64,000 bases of DNA from Gordonia sp. (in: high G+C Gram-positive bacteria) (GTDB taxonomy: Bacteria; Actinomycetota; Actinomycetes; Mycobacteriales; Mycobacteriaceae), in contig NZ_JAAYXO010000206.1 of the NCBI RefSeq assembly GCF_012515855.1, positions 16,079-80,078 of the forward strand, in the 5' to 3' direction. Shown in pieces: positions 58,161 through 64,000 of this stretch (position 1 is its first letter; each line of letters starts with the position of its first letter). The translations under genes and the position numbers were made by a program. The notes under the pieces are model-generated. The model searched no databases. It was not told the origin of the DNA and saw only the letters and a program-made list of their open reading frames with translations.

Positions 58161-59230
58161 TGAGTCAGCGTGATACCCAACGTCGAGGTGGGCTTGGGCG
58201 GGGCCTGGCCGCTCTGATTCCGACTGGTCCGGCCGACGACGAGCACGGCGTCAACACCACGCGCATGGGTGCGGCCGCGGCGGACGTCGTGATCGGCGGA
58301 GGAGTTCCCAGTGCGCCGCGGACGGGACCGCGACCGTCGACGGACCTCCTCGCTCCGACCACCGGCGTCGATACTGCCGACGACGCCGTGCTGGACGAGA
58401 GTGTCGGTGCCGTCTACCGCGAGATCTCACCGTCGGACATCGAGCCGAATCCGAAGCAGCCGCGCACCGTCTTCGACGAAGATGCTCTCGCGGAGCTCGA
58501 GCACTCGATCCGCGAATTCGGTCTCATGCAGCCGATCGTCGTGCGGGCCCTCCCCTCCCCCGGCGCCGACGGTGCCAAGTATCAGCTCATCATGGGCGAA
58601 CGTCGTTGGCGCGCAAGCACCAACGTCGGCCTGGAGGCCATCCCGGCGATCGTGCGCGAGACGCCGGACGGTGACTTGCTGCGGGACGCGCTCCTGGAGA
58701 ACATCCACCGGGCCCAGCTGAACCCTCTCGAAGAAGCGGCGGCGTACCAACAGCTGCTCGAAGAGTTCGACGTGACACATGAGGAGTTGGCGAATCGCCT
58801 TGGTCGATCCCGGCCTGTGATCACCAATATGATCCGGTTGCTCAAACTCCCGATTCCCGTTCAGCGTCGCGTCGCTGCCGGTGTGCTGTCTGCCGGCCAT
58901 GCGCGGGCGCTCCTCGCACTCGATGCCGGCACCGAGGCCCAGGAAGCACTCGCCGCACGGATCGTGGCCGAGGGGTTGTCGGTGCGAGCGACCGAAGAAG
59001 CGGTGACGCTCGCCAACCGTGATGGTGTCGACGACAAGCCTGAGCCGAAGAAGCGGCGGCCGATGGAGATGCCGGGTCTGCAGGATGTGGCGAATCGGTT
59101 GTCGGATCGGCTCGACACGAAGGTGACTGTCAGTCTGGGCAAGCGAAAGGGCCGCGTTTCAATTGAGTTCGGTTCGGTCGATGACCTCGAGCGGATCGTC
59201 AATGTGATCGCCGAGAATTCCGAAAAGTAG
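58160..59230 (+). CDS. parB: Chromosome partitioning protein ParB (Spo0J)
   Basis: A 356-residue CTP-dependent DNA clamp that loads at parS and spreads. An N-terminal ParA-interaction peptide ([14 protein letters not shown]), the ParB/Srx CTPase domain with [14 protein letters not shown] and MGERRWRAS (GERR motif), a helix-turn-helix ([20 protein letters not shown]) and the C-terminal dimerisation domain are all present. It follows parA directly. Its binding sites are the parS cluster described upstream. Confidence 0.96.
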   Translation: MSQRDTQRRGGLGRGLAALIPTGPADDEHGVNTTRMGAAAADVVIGGGVPSAPRTGPRPSTDLLAPTTGVDTADDAVLDESVGAVYREISPSDIEPNPKQPRTVFDEDALAELEHSIREFGLMQPIVVRALPSPGADGAKYQLIMGERRWRASTNVGLEAIPAIVRETPDGDLLRDALLENIHRAQLNPLEEAAAYQQLLEEFDVTHEELANRLGRSRPVITNMIRLLKLPIPVQRRVAAGVLSAGHARALLALDAGTEAQEALAARIVAEGLSVRATEEAVTLANRDGVDDKPEPKKRRPMEMPGLQDVANRLSDRLDTKVTVSLGKRKGRVSIEFGSVDDLERIVNVIAENSEK

Positions 59231-59338
59231 GGCGTGATTACCCGCAACCCGGAATAGCAGGCCGATTCGTCACAGTGACATCAGTGGTTTTACCGATGTT
59301 CGGGCGTAGTTGAGAGCATAAAGAGGAGTACGACAGCA

Positions 59339-60097
59339 ATGGCAGTCTCGGTGGAGTCGCTGGAACTCGAGAACTTCGAGACTCTTCCGCTGCATTCTCG
59401 ACGCTGCGTTTTCTGGGAGGTCGATCGAGCCGGCACCTCTCCCGCGATCGATACGGTGATCGCGGCCGGCTCGTCGAACGACACCGCCGGGCCGGAGAGC
59501 GAGTTCGACAAAGAAGCCTGGCTCTCCGGTCTGCTACTCGAGTGGGGTGTCTGCTGTCAGGTCGCGGTTGAGTCGACCACCGAGCGCGTAGTCGGCGCCG
59601 CGTTCTATTCGCCGCCGGGTCGGGTGCCACGGGCCCACCACTTCCCCACCGCACCCGTGGGCGCCGATGCGGTTCTGCTGACCACGATTCAGATGGAACC
59701 GGGTTTCGAGACGCACGCGGTCGCCCTGCTCGACGCGGTGGTCTCGGATCTCGTCCGACGCGGCGTCCGGGCAGTCGAGGCGTTCGGGTTCACCGGCGAC
59801 GACGAGTCGCTCGCCATGGATCTGGTGACCCTGCTCCTCGGCAGCGGGCTGGCGGCCGACGTCTGCAGCCGGTGCATTCTTCCCACCGACATTCTGAAGG
59901 AGTTCGGCTTCGAAGTGGTCGCCGAGGACCCTTACCTGCCGCGCCTCCGCCTCGAACTCGACGAAGGCCTGGGGTGGAAGAGTCAGGTGGAGCGGGCACT
60001 GCGGAAACTGGTCGAGACCAGCACCCCGCCCGCACTCGCCGGGACTGTGCCTCAGCCCGTAACCTGCTCTGCGGCAAGCAGTTCCGCGAAAGTGTAG
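59339..60097 (+). CDS. GNAT-like acetyltransferase (Rv3916c-like)
   Basis: A 252-residue protein in the position of mycobacterial Rv3916c, between parB and cwlM. A GNAT-like fold is suggested by the central beta-strand and helix VLLTTIQMEPGFETHAVALL; the usual Q/R-x-x-G-x-G/A pyrophosphate motif is degenerate. A C-terminal helix-rich extension follows. The substrate is unknown. The start is the ATG at 59339 after AGAGGAG. It overlaps the convergent cwlM gene by 46 bp at the 3' ends. Confidence 0.75.
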   Translation: MAVSVESLELENFETLPLHSRRCVFWEVDRAGTSPAIDTVIAAGSSNDTAGPESEFDKEAWLSGLLLEWGVCCQVAVESTTERVVGAAFYSPPGRVPRAHHFPTAPVGADAVLLTTIQMEPGFETHAVALLDAVVSDLVRRGVRAVEAFGFTGDDESLAMDLVTLLLGSGLAADVCSRCILPTDILKEFGFEVVAEDPYLPRLRLELDEGLGWKSQVERALRKLVETSTPPALAGTVPQPVTCSAASSSAKV

Positions 60098-61203
60098 GTT
60101 CCGGTCGGACGATCGTTCTCGCCCAGCAGGTACATCCGCTTCACCGCGACGAGGATCGCCTCGGCGATGGTGTCGCGGACGGCCGGTGTACTCAACTCGT
60201 CGGCGTCGTGCGTGTTGGTGATGTACCCGGCCTCGATGACGACCACCGGCATCCGCGTGGACCGCAGGATGTTCCAGGTGCGCGGATGGACTCGACAATC
60301 GAGCATGTCGGTCCGCGCGACGATCTCGCGCTGAATGTAGCTGGCCAGATTGCGGCCGATGGTCGAGTACGACCCGTGGGTGGTGCCGAAGTAGAACGAC
60401 GCGACGCCGCTGGCCTTCTCGTTCGGGTAGTGCCCGGTGCGCAGCGAGATCATCAGGTCGACGTCGGCCAGATTGGCGACACGAACGCGGGCGTCCTCGC
60501 TGGGAATGGTTTTGGCGTCGTGCGAGAGGAAGGTCTCCATGCCCGCGGCCGACATACGACCCTCGAGGCGGGCGGCCAGATCCCATAGGAGCGCGTTCTC
60601 GTCGCCGATGGGTGTCTCGCATCCCGGATCGATCAAGATGCGCTTACCGGTGAGCTGGGGGCCCGACTTGCGGACGTGCTCTTCTTCGCGGATGGCGTGC
60701 GGCGAGCCGCCGGTGACGCGAGTGCCGAGGCGTTCCAGCGACCGAAGCGTCGACGGGCCGCAGATGCCGTCCGAGGAGAGTCCGTACTCGGTCTGGTACA
60801 GCCCGACGGCGTGGTGGGTCACTTCGCTGAAGACGCCGTCGACCAGGCCGTGGTAGTACCCGAGGTTCTGGAGCCGGGACTGCAGTGTCGCGACGTCGTC
60901 GCCGGACATCGGTGCCGACAGGCGGTAGAGCAGGATGCGTGAGCCGAGGCGGTACGACGCCTCGCGGAGGGCGGTGTAGGTGGCGTGTCCGACGAGGCCG
61001 TCGACGATCAGGCCGCGCTCCTGCTGGAAGGCGCGAACCGCGCGGTCGCAGGCTCTGTCGAACACGGCTTCCGGGGGCGACCATGGCGTCGCATCGTTGG
61101 TGGGGGGCGACGGTGGGCTGGCGGGCAGAAGACCCCGACCTGCAAGAATGGCCCTGATCTCGGCCACTGCAGACCCGTGGTCTCCCAGACGCAACACCTG
61201 CAT
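60052..61203 (-). CDS. cwlM: CwlM, degenerate N-acetylmuramoyl-L-alanine amidase homologue (MurA regulator)
   Basis: A 383-residue protein with two N-terminal peptidoglycan-binding-like repeats (about 1-80 and 95-160) and an amidase_3 fold (about 187-355), with no signal peptide. The zinc ligands are mostly lost: the DPGH His is Cys195 (IDPGCETP) and the SIH His is Arg255 (ISLRTGHY), while Glu324 is kept. This fits mycobacterial CwlM, a cytoplasmic pseudoenzyme that activates MurA when phosphorylated by PknB and binds FhaA. The tail NDRPTGTYTFAELL contains candidate phospho-threonines (T367, T369). Start at the ATG at 61203; earlier codons lack similarity. Confidence 0.9.
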   Translation of the reverse strand: MQVLRLGDHGSAVAEIRAILAGRGLLPASPPSPPTNDATPWSPPEAVFDRACDRAVRAFQQERGLIVDGLVGHATYTALREASYRLGSRILLYRLSAPMSGDDVATLQSRLQNLGYYHGLVDGVFSEVTHHAVGLYQTEYGLSSDGICGPSTLRSLERLGTRVTGGSPHAIREEEHVRKSGPQLTGKRILIDPGCETPIGDENALLWDLAARLEGRMSAAGMETFLSHDAKTIPSEDARVRVANLADVDLMISLRTGHYPNEKASGVASFYFGTTHGSYSTIGRNLASYIQREIVARTDMLDCRVHPRTWNILRSTRMPVVVIEAGYITNTHDADELSTPAVRDTIAEAILVAVKRMYLLGENDRPTGTYTFAELLAAEQVTG

Positions 61204-61323
61204 ACGTACATCCCACTTTCTTGACACGCCGATTCGGGCCGCACCCCGATGACCCGATTCTCGCATCATTGTCTCAGTCGGAAACGGCAGCGACAAATGA
61301 TCGACACGATCTGTGACGATTGA

Positions 61324-61349
61324 CCTACACCCGCGGTGGCGGGTGTAGG
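61324..61349 (-). terminator. Terminator between trxA and cwlM
   Basis: A perfect 11-bp stem (CCTACACCCGC / GCGGGTGTAGG) with a GGTG loop, 21 bp beyond the trxA stop on the minus strand. It separates thioredoxin from cwlM transcription. Confidence 0.75.
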
Positions 61350-61369
61350 CCGAAGTGGTCGTGAGCGGC

Positions 61370-61705
61370 TCAGGCGAGAACGTCAGAGAGCTCGCGCAGC
61401 AGCGCGGCCTTCGGCTTGGCGCCCATGATCGTCTTCACCGGCTTACCACCCGAGAACAGCATCAGGGTCGGGATGCTCATGATCTGGAAGTCGCGTGCGA
61501 CGTTCGGGTTCTGGTCGACGTCGACCTTCGCCACGGTCAGCTTGTCGCCGTTATCGCGAGCGATCTCTTCGAGCACCGGGGCGACCATCTTGCAGGGACC
61601 GCACCAGGTGGCCCAGAAGTCGACGAGCACGGGCTTGGTGCCTGACGCTTCGATGACCTCACTGACGAACGTGGCGTCGGTGACTGCAACGGTGTTCTCG
61701 GACAT
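61370..61705 (-). CDS. trxA: Thioredoxin
   Basis: A 111-residue cytoplasmic thioredoxin with the active site WCGPCK (Cys35, Cys38) and the cis-proline segment IMSIPTLMLFSGG. It reduces protein disulfides using electrons from TrxB encoded 51 bp upstream. The gene follows the sigM-rsmA-trxB order of mycobacteria (trxC there). A strong AGGAGG-type site (CAGGAGG) precedes the start. Confidence 0.97.
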   Translation of the reverse strand: MSENTVAVTDATFVSEVIEASGTKPVLVDFWATWCGPCKMVAPVLEEIARDNGDKLTVAKVDVDQNPNVARDFQIMSIPTLMLFSGGKPVKTIMGAKPKAALLRELSDVLA

Positions 61706-61756
61706 TGCTTCCTCCTGGAAGGGTCGCGAATCCGGTTCCGGATTCGAGGGGGTGGT

Positions 61757-62701
61757 TCAGGCGTCGGCCTGGTCGGCCAGCCAACGTTCGGCATCGATTG
61801 CTGCCGAGCAGCCGCTGCCGGCCGCGGTGATCGCCTGGCGGTAGGTGTGGTCCACGAGGTCGCCGCAGGCGAAGACGCCGGGCAGGTTGGTGTAGGTGCT
61901 GCGCCCCGCGACCTGGACGTATCCATCGTCGTCGAGATCCACCTGGCCCTTGACCAGCGCGCTGCGCGGGTCGTGGCCGATGGCGACGAACATGCCGGTC
62001 GCGTTGAGGACGCTGGTCTCGCCGGTACTGGTGTCGGTGAGTTCAAGGTCGGTGACGGAGCTGTCGCCGTTCACCTTCGACACGGTGGCGTTGGTGAGGA
62101 ACTCGATCTTCTCGTTCGCGCGGGCGCGTTCGAGCATGATCTTGGACGCGCGGAACTCGTCGCGGCGGTGGACCAGGGTGACCTTCTTGGCGAACTTGGT
62201 GAGGAAGGTGGCCTCCTCCATCGCGGAGTCGCCGCCGCCGATCACCACGATGCTCTGGTCCTTGAAGAAGAAGCCGTCGCACGTGGCGCACGACGACACG
62301 CCGCGGCCGAGCAACTCCTGCTCACCGGGGACGTTGAGGTAGCGAGCGGCCGCGCCCATCGCAAGGATCACCGCGCGTGCGCGATGCACCTCGCCGCTAA
62401 CCTCGACCTCCTTGATGTCGCCCTCGAGGCGCAGCGCGTCGACGTCCTCCATGCGGAGGTCGGCGCCGAAGCGAATGGCCTGCTCGCGCATCTCCTCCAT
62501 GAGGTCCGGGCCTTGGATACCGTTCTGGAAGCCGGGGAAGTTCTCGACCTCGGTGGTGGTCATGAGTGCGCCGCCGAACGACATGCCCTCGAAGACGACG
62601 GGCGACAGCTCGGCGCGCGCGGCATAAATGGCCGCGGTGTAGCCGGCGGGTCCCGATCCGACGATGATGATGTCGTGGATCTGGTTTTCGGTGTCGCTCA
62701 T
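61757..62701 (-). CDS. trxB: Thioredoxin-disulfide reductase
   Basis: A 314-residue NADPH-dependent flavoenzyme. The FAD motif is [20 protein letters not shown], the redox pair is CATC (Cys138, Cys141), the NADPH motif [14 protein letters not shown] and the late FAD motif [15 protein letters not shown] use the ATG at 62701 after GGAGGA; an adjacent TTG opens the frame at 62704. It regenerates reduced thioredoxin and is probably coordinated with SigM through its position. Confidence 0.97.
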   Translation of the reverse strand: MSDTENQIHDIIIVGSGPAGYTAAIYAARAELSPVVFEGMSFGGALMTTTEVENFPGFQNGIQGPDLMEEMREQAIRFGADLRMEDVDALRLEGDIKEVEVSGEVHRARAVILAMGAAARYLNVPGEQELLGRGVSSCATCDGFFFKDQSIVVIGGGDSAMEEATFLTKFAKKVTLVHRRDEFRASKIMLERARANEKIEFLTNATVSKVNGDSSVTDLELTDTSTGETSVLNATGMFVAIGHDPRSALVKGQVDLDDDGYVQVAGRSTYTNLPGVFACGDLVDHTYRQAITAAGSGCSAAIDAERWLADQADA

Positions 62702-62836
62702 CAATCCTCCGTAGTCGCGGTTGCCTGCCCGCTGGGCCTCGGCCGGGTCGCGGGGTCAGACGCATCAGTCAACAACACACTATTGCCCGATGTTCCCGGC
62801 GTCTCCGCACGGTGGCGCGGTCCACACTGAAAACAG

Positions 62837-63112
62837 CTATCGCCCGGTCATGTCATCGATGAACGCGTCGAGGCGCGAGGCGACGTCTTCGGGCATCTCG
62901 GCCGCGGCACGGCCTTCGGCCCGGAGTTCCGAGGTGACGCGGTCGAGTGCAGACAGGACTTCCTGTGCCCGGGGATCGACGGACAGACGACTACGAACGT
63001 GAGCTGTTGCGTCGGCGCTGAGCACGCCGGCGTGAAAGTCGGCGAGCAGATCCGCCGAGTACGGGGGTTCGGGCATGGCCGCGGGGAAGCTGAGGGGTGG
63101 TGAGCCAGCCAT
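62837..63112 (-). CDS. rsmA: Short RsmA-like anti-sigma factor (N-terminal cytosolic domain only)
   Basis: A 91-residue protein between trxB and sigM, the place of the mycobacterial anti-SigM factor RsmA. It matches the start of that protein: YSADLLADFHAGVLSADATA then HVRSRLSVDPRAQEVLSALD. No transmembrane segment or external domain is present; RsmA of M. tuberculosis is about 250 residues with one membrane helix. Start codons at 63112 or 63076 are both possible. Downstream sequence shows no continuing frame, so it appears truncated but open. Either a cytosolic anti-sigma or a remnant. Confidence 0.75.
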   Translation of the reverse strand: MAGSPPLSFPAAMPEPPYSADLLADFHAGVLSADATAHVRSRLSVDPRAQEVLSALDRVTSELRAEGRAAAEMPEDVASRLDAFIDDMTGR

Positions 63113-63263
63113 GATCTGAAACTTCGCCTGTTCTGTGTGCGTCTCGAGTGTTCTGCAGCTTCCCACTCTACTTAGACGCACGGCGTGCGGAATCGGTTCC
63201 GCGAATGCTCCTCGGGCGAGTCGCGAACAGCCGTGGGCGAAGGGTGAAACGGGCGAATGGTGG

Positions 63264-63827
63264 CTAGTAGTCCTCTCGGAGATAGTCCAGCACCAACGCG
63301 AGCTTCTTGCGTCCGCGCGAACAGCGACTCTTCACGGTGCCGCACGCCACCTGCAGGATCGCCGCCGCATCTGCCATCGTGTAGCCGTGGAAGTCGACGA
63401 GGACCACCGCGTCGCGCTGGTCGCTGGGCAGGACGTCGAGCGCGCGGCCGATCGACAACGACATATCGATCCCGATCGTGTAGTCGCGGGGATCCGCAAA
63501 CGCCGCCGTCTCGAAGGAGATGAGTGGAAGCGTTTCGTGATTCTTGATGCGTCGTAGCCGATCGAGGCACGCGTTGACCACGATCTTGTGCAGCCAGCTC
63601 GAGACGGACGCGTCGGCCCGGTAAGTATCGGCGGTCTTGTGTATCGACATCCAGGCGTCCTGGATGGCATCTTCGGCGTCGCTGGTGTTGCCTGTGGTTC
63701 GGATCGCGATGGCCCACAGGTGATTCCGATGCCTCGTGTAGAGCTCGAGGAACGCGTTCTGGTCGCCTGCGACGTAAGCGTTCAGCAGCTCGATGTCACT
63801 TGTTTGGTTGATAGTCCCCCGAGTCAT
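63264..63827 (-). CDS. sigM: ECF RNA polymerase sigma factor SigM
   Basis: A 187-residue ECF sigma factor. Region 2 (about 15-85) has NAYVAGDQNAFLELYTRHRN and AEDAIQDAWMSI; region 4 (about 125-180) has the helix-turn-helix VVLVDFHGYTMADAAAILQV ending GTVKSRCSRGRKKL. I choose the ATG at 63827; earlier codons run into the leader. The anti-sigma candidate lies 151 bp downstream. Mycobacterial SigM controls ESX-4 and envelope genes. Confidence 0.93.
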   Translation of the reverse strand: MTRGTINQTSDIELLNAYVAGDQNAFLELYTRHRNHLWAIAIRTTGNTSDAEDAIQDAWMSIHKTADTYRADASVSSWLHKIVVNACLDRLRRIKNHETLPLISFETAAFADPRDYTIGIDMSLSIGRALDVLPSDQRDAVVLVDFHGYTMADAAAILQVACGTVKSRCSRGRKKLALVLDYLREDY

Positions 63828-63878
63828 GTCGACGACACTAAGTCGGACTTCCCGGACGTTTGATGGATTTCCGAACAT

Positions 63879-63908
63879 TGTGGATGAAAATCTGGAAACT
63901 GTGGATAA
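63879..63908. promoter_or_regulatory. DnaA-box-like pair upstream of sigM
   Basis: TGTGGATGA (63879-63887) and perfect TGTGGATAA (63900-63908), same orientation. They lie 50-80 bp upstream of the sigM start. The remainder, to 64000, shows no gene; the 3' end of a murJ-type gene might lie just beyond the window. Confidence 0.5.
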
Positions 63909-64000
63909 CGAGATGCCCTGAAGGCGACTTATGCATAGTCCAGTGTGGGAAATCGCGGTAAACACTGTGGTCGTAGAGGTATTGCCGGTGATGTTGCGAA

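Overview
The window is about 64 kb of high-GC actinobacterial DNA spanning the chromosomal replication origin. Gene order, ATGA/GTGA-coupled operons, the pknB-pknA-pbpA-rodA-pstP-fhaB-fhaA division cluster, crgA, the sigM-trxB-trxA-cwlM block and a 13E12-type DUF222/HNH gene point to the Mycobacteriales. The layout lacks gnd between dnaN and recF and looks more Gordonia-like than Mycobacterium-like; the genus is an inference. Relative to the usual mycobacterial numbering the window is reversed, so dnaA reads on the minus strand.

Layout. 1-14 kb is accessory: TetR-glpD; dinB divergent from a DUF222/HNH gene with an SOS-box-like site between them; an operon of small membrane protein, ABC-2 exporter and histidine kinase/response regulator; a methyltransferase; an LLM oxidoreductase; a DHA2 efflux pump; and a CrtI-like FAD oxidoreductase. 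14-19 kb holds a TPM-domain protein and a nested insertion-sequence island: an intact IS30-family element inside a dead IS3-family element, abutting an IS481-like remnant, beside tRNA-Leu. 19.5-29.1 kb is the fhaA-fhaB-pstP-rodA-pbpA-pknA-pknB cell-wall and signalling operon. 29.2-33.4 kb has trpG, crgA, a PH-domain membrane protein, a rhomboid, ppiA and two small membrane genes. 33.4-39.2 kb is an accessory block (aldehyde dehydrogenase, universal stress protein, meso-DAP dehydrogenase, secreted CocE/NonD hydrolase). 39.2-50.6 kb is tRNA-Ala, tRNA-Ile, DUF3566, gyrA, gyrB, dciA-like, recF, dnaN, oriC and dnaA. 50.9-53.8 kb is rpmH-rnpA-yidD-yidC-jag. 53.8-56.4 kb is a gene-poor gap with many parS-like sites and a decayed IS21 istA. 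56.4-64 kb is rsmG-parA-parB, an acetyltransferase-like gene, cwlM, trxA, trxB, a very short rsmA-like anti-sigma gene and sigM.

How it works together. DnaA, DnaN, RecF, gyrase and DciA-like protein serve initiation and replication; ParA/ParB with the parS cluster segregate the origin; RpmH, RnpA, YidD, YidC and Jag serve translation, RNA processing and membrane insertion. PknA/PknB, PstP, FhaA/FhaB, RodA, PbpA, CrgA and CwlM form the known actinobacterial phospho-signalling circuit for septal and polar peptidoglycan synthesis. The most unusual parts are the parS-rich decayed gap, the nested IS island, DnaA-box pairs far from oriC, the minimal anti-SigM and an isolated parS-like site in a methyltransferase gene.
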